This document shows positions 16,184 through 24,673 of a stretch of DNA of 43,110 nt, piece after piece. The notes beneath the pieces are model-generated. The model saw nothing but the letters and a program-made list of their open reading frames with translations. It was not told the origin of the DNA and searched no databases. The first letter of the stretch is position 1; every line of letters begins with the position of its first letter. The DNA is taken from NCBI GenBank assembly GCA_964564695.1, contig CAZMCC010000020.1, forward strand, positions 1-43,110. Reading direction: 5' to 3'. The stretch comes from CAZMCC01 sp964564695. GTDB taxonomy: Bacteria > Planctomycetota > Phycisphaerae > Phycisphaerales > UBA1924. A program made the translations under genes and the position numbers.

Positions 16184-17251
16184 GTGTGGGCGCTCACCCA
16201 GACCGGCAACTGGGACACCAACCAGCTTGATCTCAACGGTGATGGCGATTACGTCGACGCCAGCGAGTGGGACGCGAGCGCCACCTTCAACAACGCGAAC
16301 GAGCTCCTGACCCGCACCAGCTTCAGCGGCACCGGCTACGACGCGAACGGCAACCTCACCAACGACGGCATCACGTACACGTACGTGTACGACGCGTTCA
16401 ATCGCCTGCGCTTCGTCAAGAGCGGCGGCGCCGTGGTCGGCGAATACCGCTACAACGGCCTGAACCAGCGGATCGCCTGGCACTACGACGTGGACGCCGA
16501 CGCGGACGTCGACACCAACGACAACTGGTTCTACTTCGTCCACGACGACCGGTGGCGCATCGTGGCCACCCACCGCGGCAACGGCGCCGGCAGCTCGGTC
16601 GAGTCGGACCCCAAGGAAGGGTTCGTCTTCCACTCGGCCGGGGGTGGGGGGGCTGGCGGGTACGGGGGATCGTCGTATATTGATAGCGTGATCCTCCGCG
16701 ACCGGGACAACACGTCCGGTTGGAACAGCTCCAGCGATGGGACCCTGGAGGAGCGCCGCTACCTGCTGCAGAACTGGCGAGCTGACGTCGTCGCGATCAT
16801 CAAGGACAACCGCGCGATGGTCGAGCGGGTCAAGTACAGCCCCTACGGCGTGCCCTTCAACATCCCGATGGGGGACACCGACGCCGACGGCGACACCGAC
16901 ACCACCGACACGGGTCAGATCAGCGCCTGGATCGCCTTCGGCACCTGGTCCGCCCTGGGCGACACCGATCTCGACGGGGACGTCGACGCCACCGACTTCA
17001 ACAACGCGAACGGCGCCAAGATCACCACCGGCCGCGGCGTGCTCAGCTACTCGGGCTTCAAGAACAGGATCGGGTACGCGGGGTACCAGTATGCGCCAGA
17101 GCTCGAGGCCTCGGGCGCGAAGTGGCATGTGCGGAATCGCTTCTTCAACTCAGACACGGGTAGGTGGAATACGCGGGATCCGATTGAATATCAAGGGGGG
17201 AACGGGCTATATGAGTACGTCCATGCGTTTGTGGGCCAAGTCTCAACTTGA
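16184..17251 (+). pseudogene. RHS repeat core fragment, truncated at both ends
   Basis: The frame carries RHS features: YDANGNLTNDGITYTYVYDA, FNRLRFVKSGG, EYRYNGLNQRIAWHYD, LQNWRADVVAIIKD, VERVKYSPYG, and the core end RNRFFNSDTGRWNTRDPIEY. Intact RHS proteins are exported shells of well over 1000 residues that enclose a C-terminal toxin. Here similarity starts abruptly at VWALTQTGNW after a GC-rich palindrome, with no export signal, and the frame stops about a dozen residues after GLYEY with no toxin. Inside is a dockerin-like calcium-loop pair (DTDADGDTDTTD, DTDLDGDVDATD). A start at 16040 would give a 403-residue open frame, but its first 48 residues are antisense to the gspL-like gene. It is probably a remnant. 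Confidence 0.65.
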
Positions 17252-17464
17252 CCCCCCAAATAGGGAAGTTTGCGCGTCGGTCCATCTATTCCGTCTCGCA
17301 CGATCGCGCCGACTTCGGGGTTTTCGCCCCTTCGACTTGGTTCTCGGCTCAGCGCAGTCACACGACAATTCGGACGAAGTCTGTCTCCGACGTCGGGGCG
17401 GTAATCGCCGCCCCGCCCCCGTCGGCGCCCTGACCGCGCCGCGCCCACCACGTCGGAGAACGCC

Positions 17465-20446
17465 ATGCCTTTCCGCGCCGACCGCACCCCCACCCCCACG
17501 CCGCGTACCCCCGCCGACCTCATTCGTTTCGCCGGCCTGCCGGCGGCCGCGGCCCTCAGCCTGGGGCTGGCCGGGTCCGCGCTCGCGCAGAACCAAGCGT
17601 CGGCCCCGCCGACGCGCGTGAGCGTGCCGACGGCGCCCGCGGCCGCCCCGGCCCAGCCCCCGACCACGCCCCGGGCCGAGCCGACCGACATCACGAATCG
17701 GCCGCCCGCGAAGGAGCCGCTCGAGGAGCCCGGCCCCGCGAGCCTGCCGCAGTCGGGGCAGAAGCCCGCCGTCACCGTCAGCGAACAGATGACCGTCGAC
17801 CTGCACGTGAAGGACGAGGACCTCTCCAGCGTCCTCGAGATGCTCGCGATGCAGTCGCAGAAGAACATCATCACCAGCAAGGGCGTGAGCGGGCGCGTGA
17901 GCGCGTCGCTCTACGGCGTGACGTTCACCGAAGCCCTGGACAACATCCTGCACCCCAACGGCTTCGGCTACATCGAGCAGGGCAACTTCATCCACGTCTA
18001 CACGATCGAGGAGCTTGTGAAGATCCAGGAGTCGCTCAAGAAGCGCATCGCCAAGGTGATCTACCTCAACTACATCAACGCCGAGGACGCCAAGAATCTC
18101 GTCGATCCCCTCCGCTCCGAGCGCGGCGAGATCCGCGTTCCCAAGAAGACCGACGCCTTCCTCATCCCCGCGACCGCCCCCGCCGGCAAGGACGACTACG
18201 CCCTCGCCAGCAGCATCGTCGTCATCGACTACGAGGACAACGTCGCGGCCATCGAGAAGCTCATCGCCGAGCTCGACACCCGCCCGGCCCAGGTCCTCGT
18301 CGAGGCCACCGTGCTCCAGGTGTCCCTCACCGAGTCCAACGCCTTCGGCGTCGACTTCTCCATCATCGGCGACCTCAACTTCACCGACTTCATCAACACC
18401 GGCGGCGCCCGCTCCGCGGCCGACGCCCTCACCGCCGGCGGCATCGGCTCGGCCGGCAGCGGCTTCAGCCCCCCCGACAACCAGGGCACCGCCATCGGCT
18501 CGCTCCCGGGCAACACCCTCAACGGCCCGGCCAGCTTCAAGGTCGGCGTCATCGCCGACGACATCTCGATCTTCCTGCGTGCCCTCGACGAGGTGACGGA
18601 CACGACCATCATCTCGAACCCCAAGGTGCTCTCGCTCAACCGCCAGCCCTCGCGCGTCCTGGTCGGCCGGCGTGTCGGCTACCTCAAGACCACCTCGAGC
18701 GAGACCTCGACCGTCACCGAGCCCGACTTCCTCGACACCGGCACCCAGCTCCACTTCCGCCCCTTCGTCGCCAAGGACGGCTCCATCCGCATGGAGCTCA
18801 AGCCCCAGATCTCGGAAGCCATCATCCGCGAGGCCTCCGACGCCGGCGGCTCGGTCCAGACCATCCCCGACCTTGTCACCCAGGAAATCGTGACGAACGT
18901 CATCGTGCGTGACGGCCAGAGCATCGTGCTCGGCGGCCTCTTCCGCGAGAGCACCTCGCTCACCCGGCGCCAGGTCCCCATGCTCGGCGACATCCCCATC
19001 ATCGGCGCCGCCTTCCGCGGCAACGACGACACCACCCAGCGCAGCGAGATCGTCTTCGTCATCACCCCCAGCATCGTCACCGACGCCTCCGCCGCCGAGG
19101 ACGCCAACAAGGCCTTCGACGACGCCGAACGCGTCCGCGCCGGCAACCGCCAGGGCCTACTCATGTGGAGCCGAGAGAAGATGACCGCGGCCCTCAACGT
19201 CGAGGCCGAGCAGCTCGCCCGCGAAGGCGACACCGAGAAGGCGATGTGGAAGCTCAACCGCTCGCTCTCGCTCAACCCCGGCCAGCCCGAGGCCTATCGC
19301 CTGCGTGAGCGCATCACCGGCGAGAAGGAGACCTGGCCCAGCCGCTCCATGCTCGACAACATCGTCGGCAAGGAGATCAACGATCGCCTCCAGGCCATCC
19401 CCACCACGCCGGGCACGAAGATCGACAACCCCTACGGCAGCCACGACATCCCCAAGCGCCCCGTCGAGAAACCCCGCAAGTACCCGCTCTCGAACGGGAA
19501 TCCGACCGGCACACCGGGCGAGGACAACGACAATCCCTGCAGCAACGCCAAGAACCAGCCCTTCGACGCGAGCAACCCGGCGCCCGGGAACAACCAACAC
19601 GCTCGCGCCTCGTCAACCACGGTGCCCGGCGCCGCCTCGGCCGCGGCCCTCGAGGCCCAGCAGCTCAACCTCACCGCCACGCTCACGCCCTCGGACTACC
19701 AGCCCGAGCTCGCCCAGGCCAACGGGCAGGCCAATGCTCAGGCCAGCGGGCAGCTGAACGTGAAGCCCGCCGAGCAGCCCGAGGACGCCCTCACCGCGGC
19801 CAACCGCGGGCGGACCGTCACCTTGCTGCTGACCCTCCGCTCCCAGATCGAGCTCTTCACGGCCGCCAACAACGGGACCTTCCCGCGCCTCGGCTCGGGC
19901 GAGGCCTTCGGCTGGCAGCCGCTCATCGAGCAGCGGTTCCTGCGCACGCCCCCCACCAACCCCTGGATCCCGAACTCGAACGCGACCCGCGTCGTGATCG
20001 GTCGCGGCCCCGACTCCGACTTCCACACCGACTACGGCTGGATCTACAACCCCCAGACCGGCCAGCTGTGGGCCGCGGCCACCGACGAGGCCGGGCGTCC
20101 GCTTCCCTTGAACGAGCAGAACCAACCCAACAGCGAGCCGTCGGTCGCTGATGCCCGGGACCAGACTCCGGCGCCGGACGCAAGCACGCCCGTCGCCCAG
20201 TCTCCGGAAGCTCAGTCTCCCGAGGCTCAGTCCCCCGAAGCGCCTCCGACCGCCGCGTCCGGCACCTCGCCTTCGCCGGCGAACGCGACCACGCGGGCCC
20301 CCTCGTTCGTGGCCGCCCGCCCCGGCGGATTCTTCCGGTCGCTGACGCGCAGCTTCTTCAACCCCTTCCCCGCCCGCGGCCCGATCGCCCCGGAGACGAC
20401 CGAGTCCGAGACCGCGAACGCCCCCGGCGAGGACGAGTCGCGATAA
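17465..20446 (+). CDS. gspD: Type II secretion/pilus secretin with extra C-terminal domains
   Basis: Secretins form the outer-membrane channel of type II secretion or type IV pilus systems. Of 993 residues, 1-42 are a signal peptide; a Pro/Ala-rich linker follows; N-domains span about 105-330 (VDLHVKDEDLSSVLEMLAMQ; YLNYINAEDAKNLVDPLRSE); the secretin core is about 370-540 (NPKVLSLNRQPSRVLVGRRV, TNVIVRDGQSIVLGGLF, VPMLGDIPIIGAAF). After it come a TPR-like helical part (about 545-640), a disordered linker, and a segment at about 779-876 (LRSQIELFTAANNGTFPRLG, then GWIYNPQTGQLWAA) that looks like the globular part of a GspG-type pseudopilin. The tail has SPEAQ repeats. A terminator follows. It stands apart from the gspL/M-like cluster, beyond the RHS fragment. 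Confidence 0.88.
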   Translation: MPFRADRTPTPTPRTPADLIRFAGLPAAAALSLGLAGSALAQNQASAPPTRVSVPTAPAAAPAQPPTTPRAEPTDITNRPPAKEPLEEPGPASLPQSGQKPAVTVSEQMTVDLHVKDEDLSSVLEMLAMQSQKNIITSKGVSGRVSASLYGVTFTEALDNILHPNGFGYIEQGNFIHVYTIEELVKIQESLKKRIAKVIYLNYINAEDAKNLVDPLRSERGEIRVPKKTDAFLIPATAPAGKDDYALASSIVVIDYEDNVAAIEKLIAELDTRPAQVLVEATVLQVSLTESNAFGVDFSIIGDLNFTDFINTGGARSAADALTAGGIGSAGSGFSPPDNQGTAIGSLPGNTLNGPASFKVGVIADDISIFLRALDEVTDTTIISNPKVLSLNRQPSRVLVGRRVGYLKTTSSETSTVTEPDFLDTGTQLHFRPFVAKDGSIRMELKPQISEAIIREASDAGGSVQTIPDLVTQEIVTNVIVRDGQSIVLGGLFRESTSLTRRQVPMLGDIPIIGAAFRGNDDTTQRSEIVFVITPSIVTDASAAEDANKAFDDAERVRAGNRQGLLMWSREKMTAALNVEAEQLAREGDTEKAMWKLNRSLSLNPGQPEAYRLRERITGEKETWPSRSMLDNIVGKEINDRLQAIPTTPGTKIDNPYGSHDIPKRPVEKPRKYPLSNGNPTGTPGEDNDNPCSNAKNQPFDASNPAPGNNQHARASSTTVPGAASAAALEAQQLNLTATLTPSDYQPELAQANGQANAQASGQLNVKPAEQPEDALTAANRGRTVTLLLTLRSQIELFTAANNGTFPRLGSGEAFGWQPLIEQRFLRTPPTNPWIPNSNATRVVIGRGPDSDFHTDYGWIYNPQTGQLWAAATDEAGRPLPLNEQNQPNSEPSVADARDQTPAPDASTPVAQSPEAQSPEAQSPEAPPTAASGTSPSPANATTRAPSFVAARPGGFFRSLTRSFFNPFPARGPIAPETTESETANAPGEDESR

Positions 20447-20480
20447 CTCGCTGAGAGGTCCCACATTTCAGATTGACCCG

Positions 20481-20512
20481 GCGGGGCGTGACTTCACTCG
20501 CGCCCCGCTTTC
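20481..20512 (+). terminator. Probable terminator after the secretin gene
   Basis: An 8-bp GC stem (GCGGGGCG, 20481-20488, with 20501-20508) and a tail TTTCG, 35 bases after the stop. The tail is short, so termination may be partial and the TPR lipoprotein gene downstream could still be co-transcribed. Confidence 0.6.
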
Positions 20513-20570
20513 GTCGATACATCCGTCAGATCCCTCCCACGCCTCCCCCACGACCACGATCGGAGTGCAC

Positions 20571-21839
20571 ATGCACCGCCACGCCGCCCGCAACTCGCTC
20601 GTTCTCGGACTGACCGCCCTGCTGACCCTTTGTGGGGCGGGGGGGTGCGCCAAGCAGGGCAAGCACAACGCCGAGTTCGCCGAGCAGGCGACCGAGCGGA
20701 TGAACCAGCTCAAGAGCGGCACGCAGTGGTCGCTCGCCCAGCAGCAGTTCCTCGCGGGCGATTTCCAGAAGGCGCTCCGCACCGTCGACAGCTCGGTCGC
20801 CCTCAACCCCAAGGTGCCCAAGGCCCACGTCCTGCGCGGGCGCGTGCTGATGGAGATGGGGCGTCTCGAGCCCGCTCGCGACGCCTTCATCGAGGCCGAG
20901 CGCCTCGCCACCCTCGCCGGCGAGGGCAACAACCCCGAGAACGCCCAGGCCCAGTATTACCTCGGCGTGATCCACGAACGGTACAACGAGCCGCAGAAGG
21001 CGTACGAGCGGTACAGCAAGGCCCTGGAGCTCGATCCCCAGAACGCGCAGCCGCTCGTGGCCGCGGGCGAGATGCTCATCCAGCAGGACCGGCTCGACGA
21101 GGCCGAGGCGCTGCTCGAGTCGAGCCGCACGACCTTTGAATACAACGCGGCGATCCGCCAGTCGCTGGGCCAGATCGCGATGCTCCGCAGCCGGCCCGAG
21201 AAGGCGACCGAGTACTTCAAGCAGGCCACGATCCTCGCCCCCGGCGAACAGACCGTCGCCGAAGACCTGGTGCGGGCCCAGATGGGCTCCGGCAAGTACG
21301 GCGAGGCCGAGATGAACCTGCGTCGCATGGTTGAGGCGGCCGAGCGTCACAAGGACGAGCCGCGCCGCGACCTGCAGCACCTTCGCGCCAAGTGCCTGAT
21401 CGCGATGAACCGCCAGATCGAGGCCCGCGATGTCCTGCTCAAACTCACCGACGACACTGAAGGCTCGGCCGACGTCCCCGCGTGGCTCGCCCTCAGCGAG
21501 GTCTCCGCGGCCCTCAACGACCTCGGGCGCCTCCGCGGCGCCTCAGGGCGTGTCATCGCCCTCGCCCCCGAGCGCCCCGAGGGATACCTCTACCGGGCCG
21601 TGTGGAACCAGCGCAGCGGCAAAGTGACCGCGGCCCTGGTCGACCTCAACACCTCGATCGCCCGCGGCGAAACCGCGCAGGCGTACGCCCTCAAGGGCGT
21701 CCTGCTCAAGGATCTGGGCAAACTCGAAGATTCCTCCGCCGCCCTCGCGAACGCATCGCGGCTCGACCCGGACAACGCCGACCTCACCCGGCTGCAGCGC
21801 CACGTCGATTCGCAGATCACCCACGTCAGCGACGAGTAA
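20571..21839 (+). CDS. TPR-repeat lipoprotein
   Basis: A 422-residue lipoprotein: a signal peptide with lipobox GAGGC (Cys about residue 26), then a continuous array of TPR units, for example QQFLAGDFQKALRTVDSSVA, YLGVIHERYNEPQKAYERYS, AAGEMLIQQDRLDEAEALLE and LKGVLLKDLGKLEDSSAALA. Such proteins often act as assembly partners (PilF-like pilotins) of secretins, which fits its place directly after the secretin gene, though this is inference. The ATG at 20571 has GGAG five bases upstream; a GTG at 20565 overlaps that site and is less likely. Convergent with hldE. Confidence 0.85.
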   Translation: MHRHAARNSLVLGLTALLTLCGAGGCAKQGKHNAEFAEQATERMNQLKSGTQWSLAQQQFLAGDFQKALRTVDSSVALNPKVPKAHVLRGRVLMEMGRLEPARDAFIEAERLATLAGEGNNPENAQAQYYLGVIHERYNEPQKAYERYSKALELDPQNAQPLVAAGEMLIQQDRLDEAEALLESSRTTFEYNAAIRQSLGQIAMLRSRPEKATEYFKQATILAPGEQTVAEDLVRAQMGSGKYGEAEMNLRRMVEAAERHKDEPRRDLQHLRAKCLIAMNRQIEARDVLLKLTDDTEGSADVPAWLALSEVSAALNDLGRLRGASGRVIALAPERPEGYLYRAVWNQRSGKVTAALVDLNTSIARGETAQAYALKGVLLKDLGKLEDSSAALANASRLDPDNADLTRLQRHVDSQITHVSDE

Positions 21840-21874
21840 ATCGTCAGAATCCGACGAAGTCACTCACGCCGCAG

Positions 21875-23386
21875 TCAACCACCACGGGCCTCGTTGGACC
21901 GGATCCGGTCCACGAGGCCCGTTGTGCTGCGCCCCTTGATCATCTCGACGAGTTCCACCCGCCCGCCGCGCGAGAGCACGAACTGGGCCCCGGGGATCTG
22001 GTCGACGCGGTACTCGGCGCCCTTGACGAGGACATCGGGCTCGATGGTTCGGATGAGGGCCTCGGGAGTGTCTTCGTCGAAGATTACGACCGCGTCCACG
22101 CAGCTGAGTCCGCTGAGCAGCTGGGCCCTGTCGATCTCGTTGTTGATCGGCCGGTCCGGCCCCTTGTTCAGCCGCTTGACGGACGCATCGGTGTTCACGC
22201 CTACCACGAGGAAGTCGCCGAAGCTGGCCGCTCGTTTGAGCAGCGCGTGGTGGCCGGCGTGCAGGATGTCGAAGCAGCCGTTGGTAAAGACCACCTGCTT
22301 GCCGTCGCGTTTGAGGGCGCGGACCTCGACGAGCAGCTCGTCGCGCGTACGCACGCGTCCGCGGTTCGAGAGCGACCGCTTCATGATCTCCGCGTGGATC
22401 CGCTCCAGCGGAATCGGCACCACGCCGAACTGCTCCACCTCGAGCCCGGCCGCGGCGTTCGCGAACCGCACGGCGTCGGACCACGTCATGCCGTTGGCCC
22501 GCCCCGCGGCGAGAGCCGCGAGCACCATGTCTCCCGCGCCGGTCACGTCGTAGACCTGGCGCGCCTGAGTCGGGAGCACCTGCGCCTGCCCCCCCGCACC
22601 GTCGCGCTCGAGCAGCAGGGCCCCGTGCCGATCAAGCGTGATCACGCACGCCTCGAGCTCGATGGTGCGCAGCAGCCGCTCGGCGATCCCCGCGTGCGCG
22701 ATCGGCTCGGCGTCGTCGAGCGGGCGCATGTCGAGGGCCAGGGCCGCCTCGGTGCGGTTGGGCGTGATCACCGTCGCGCCGCGGTACTTCGAATAGTCCT
22801 TGATGGCCGCCGGGTCGACGAAGACCGGCACGCCCGCACGACGGCACCGCAGAATCGCCGCCGAGCACACCTCGGGCGTGCACACGCCCTTGGCGTAGTC
22901 CTCGATGCACAGCGCGTCGGCCCCCACGAGGGCCTTGTCGAGCGCGTCGAGGACGCGTGCGGTCACGCCCGCGTCGAGCGGTGCCCGCGACTCGTGGTCC
23001 TCGCGGAACATCTTCTGCGGGTGGCGGTGCTGCGCGAGGCCGATGAGGCTGCGCTTGCGCGTCGTCGGCCGGGTGGCGTCCGCCACGAGCCCGGTCGCGT
23101 CGATCCCCTCGGCCCCCAGCAGCCGGCGCATGTCCGCCGCGTGCGGGTCATCGCCGACGACACCGACGGCCCGCACCGTCCCGTGCATCGCCCGCAGGTC
23201 GAGGCACACGTTCGCTGCCCCGCCGGGGCGACACTCCTCGCGCTGCACGTGCAGCACCGGCACCGGTGCCTCGGGGCTGAGCCGGTCGGCGTTGCCGTAG
23301 ACGAGCTGGTCGAGCATGAAGTCGCCGAGAACGACGACAGAGAACGGGCGCCAGGTGGCGAGATTGTGCAGGAGGCTGCTGGGCAT
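21875..23386 (-). CDS. hldE: Bifunctional heptose-7-phosphate kinase / heptose-1-phosphate adenylyltransferase
   Basis: HldE makes ADP-heptose for the LPS inner core: the N-terminal half phosphorylates D-glycero-D-manno-heptose 7-phosphate, the C-terminal half transfers AMP. The 503-residue protein begins with a PfkB/ribokinase fold (VVVLGDFMLDQLVYGNADRL; GGAANVCLDLRAM; the kinase base region DVTGAGDMVLAALAAG). The nucleotidyltransferase domain starts at FTNGCFDILHAGH (367-379) with the HxGH signature and has KGAEYRVDQIPGA near the end. The start follows lpxK by 11 bases, so the two are one operon. A near-perfect 39-base palindrome overlaps its last codons. Confidence 0.95.
   Translation of the reverse strand: MPSSLLHNLATWRPFSVVVLGDFMLDQLVYGNADRLSPEAPVPVLHVQREECRPGGAANVCLDLRAMHGTVRAVGVVGDDPHAADMRRLLGAEGIDATGLVADATRPTTRKRSLIGLAQHRHPQKMFREDHESRAPLDAGVTARVLDALDKALVGADALCIEDYAKGVCTPEVCSAAILRCRRAGVPVFVDPAAIKDYSKYRGATVITPNRTEAALALDMRPLDDAEPIAHAGIAERLLRTIELEACVITLDRHGALLLERDGAGGQAQVLPTQARQVYDVTGAGDMVLAALAAGRANGMTWSDAVRFANAAAGLEVEQFGVVPIPLERIHAEIMKRSLSNRGRVRTRDELLVEVRALKRDGKQVVFTNGCFDILHAGHHALLKRAASFGDFLVVGVNTDASVKRLNKGPDRPINNEIDRAQLLSGLSCVDAVVIFDEDTPEALIRTIEPDVLVKGAEYRVDQIPGAQFVLSRGGRVELVEMIKGRSTTGLVDRIRSNEARGG
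21884..21922. terminator. Large palindrome at the convergent 3' ends of the TPR gene and hldE
   Basis: From 21884 to 21922 the sequence is its own reverse complement apart from one extra base: arms ACGGGCCTCG and GGACCGGA meet their complements at the centre. It lies in the last codons of hldE and about 45 bases after the TPR gene stop. It has no T-tract, so a role as bidirectional terminator or 3' stabiliser is only suggested by position. Confidence 0.4.
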
Positions 23387-23397
23387 TCGGGGATAGT

Positions 23398-24600
23398 TTA
23401 GCTGCTGATCCGAGCCCCTCGCGCAAGCAAGGGGTCCTGTGCCGCCCCGCCGCCGGGTCCGCCGCCGCTTGAGGCCGCCGCGACGACCATCGCCGACAGT
23501 TCCCGCTCTCCACGCTGGAACACCAGGCGCAGCCGTGCCCGTACCACCGGGCAGGGCCAATCCCCCGCCGGCACGTGCGGGGGGGTCAGCTTCACCCAGT
23601 CCTTCTCCGTCACGACGATCGCCTGGGCCCCGAACTGCTGGGCGGATTCGATCATCTTCCGCACGGTGTCCCGGGCGAAGGGGTCGTGGTCGGGCAGGGC
23701 GATCACCCGCATGCTCCCCATCCCCCCGCTGCCCTCGATCACGCCCTTGAGTGCGCTGGCGAACCCCCGCGGGTTGCCGATCGCGCAGACGCCCAGCACG
23801 CGCTTGCCGCGGAGCCACTCGACGCCGTGCTCGACGTCGCCGCCGCCGACAAGCTGAGCGATGCCGGTCCAGCGATGGCTGGCGACGCCCACGGGTCGCT
23901 TGCCATGAACCCGCTCGATGTCGCGCTCAAGCGTCGCGAGCGTTCCGGCGTCGACGAGTTCGGCGTGGGTGATGACGACCGCCCCCGCGCGTTTGAGCGA
24001 CTCCACCGGCTCGCGGAGCCATCCCGCGGGAATGAGCCGCTGGCGGAACACATCCGCGGACGCATCCACGAGGACGATGTCGAGGTCGCGGGCGAGTCGC
24101 CGGTGCTGGAAGCCGTCGTCGAGAAGCACGCAATCGATCGGCGGGGGCGCCGTACCGCCCCCGAGCAGCGCCGTGATCGTCTCGAACCGCTCCGGCCCGA
24201 CGGCCAGCGGCACCTGCGCCAGCTCACGCCGGTACACCTGCGCCTCGTCAGATTTCGCCGCACCCTCGGCGCCGCCGCCGCGCCCGCCCTTGGGCACGTA
24301 GCCGCGCAAGGCGATACAGGGCCGCCGCCCCGCCGCGAGCAGCTCGCGGGTGAGGTGCAGGACCATGGGCGTCTTGCCCGTGCCGCCGGCCGTGAGGTTG
24401 CCGATGCTGATGACCGGGACGGGGACGCTCTGCACGCCCCTGCCTTTGTCGAAGTCGCGGTTGCGCGACCGGATCGCCATGGCGTACAGGGGCTCGGCGA
24501 TCCGCGCCAGCCAGCGCAGAGCCGGGGGGAGGGGGCCGGTCGGATCCGAGCCTCCCGCGCGAGCGGGAGGTGTTGCGGCTGGGAAATCACCTGCGGTCAC
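23398..24600 (-). CDS. lpxK: Tetraacyldisaccharide 4'-kinase
   Basis: LpxK phosphorylates the 4' position of the lipid A disaccharide at the inner membrane. The 400-residue protein has an amphipathic N-terminal segment (LPPALRWLARIAEPLYAMAI), then the P-loop GNLTAGGTGKT (67-77), DDGFQHRRLARDLDIVLVDA with the Walker B-like Asp pair, and a C-terminal HDPFARDTVRKM and VTEKDWVKL segment. The GTG at 24598-24600 is the best start; an ATG at 24675 would collide with the purQ start. Copies of a GATCCGAGCC palindrome lie inside the coding sequence at both ends, encoding PPARAGGSDP early and LLARGARISS at the very C-terminus. Operon with hldE. Confidence 0.88.
   Translation of the reverse strand: MTAGDFPAATPPARAGGSDPTGPLPPALRWLARIAEPLYAMAIRSRNRDFDKGRGVQSVPVPVISIGNLTAGGTGKTPMVLHLTRELLAAGRRPCIALRGYVPKGGRGGGAEGAAKSDEAQVYRRELAQVPLAVGPERFETITALLGGGTAPPPIDCVLLDDGFQHRRLARDLDIVLVDASADVFRQRLIPAGWLREPVESLKRAGAVVITHAELVDAGTLATLERDIERVHGKRPVGVASHRWTGIAQLVGGGDVEHGVEWLRGKRVLGVCAIGNPRGFASALKGVIEGSGGMGSMRVIALPDHDPFARDTVRKMIESAQQFGAQAIVVTEKDWVKLTPPHVPAGDWPCPVVRARLRLVFQRGERELSAMVVAAASSGGGPGGGAAQDPLLARGARISS
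23407..23435. repeat. GATCCGAGCC palindrome inside the 3' end of lpxK
   Basis: The sequence GATCCGAGCC is followed by a short imperfect stem around GCGCAAGC and AGGGGT. It matches the two copies at 24543-24657 in flank and loop while the stem bases differ. It encodes the last ten residues of LpxK. Confidence 0.75.
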
Positions 24601-24657
24601 GTACCCACAGTACCCCGCCACCTCGCAGACCTCCCGCTCGCGCGGGAGGCTCGGATC
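24543..24657. repeat. Perfect 29-bp inverted repeats in the lpxK-purQ divergent region
   Basis: The copy at 24543-24571 and its exact reverse complement at 24629-24657 share GATCCGAGCC, then an 8-bp hairpin CCTCCCGC/GCGGGAGG with loop GCGA, then T. The left copy lies in the lpxK N-terminal codons, the right copy 17 bases upstream of the purQ start. The 57 bases between them must contain the lpxK start and any promoters. Confidence 0.9.
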
Positions 24658-24673
24658 AGCATAAACTCCCGTC

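Noticed and set aside
17243..18754. Minus-strand open frame of about 500 codons opposite the secretin
   Set aside because: Antisense to a clear secretin; composition is Gly/Asp/Val/Leu repeats typical of antisense frames.
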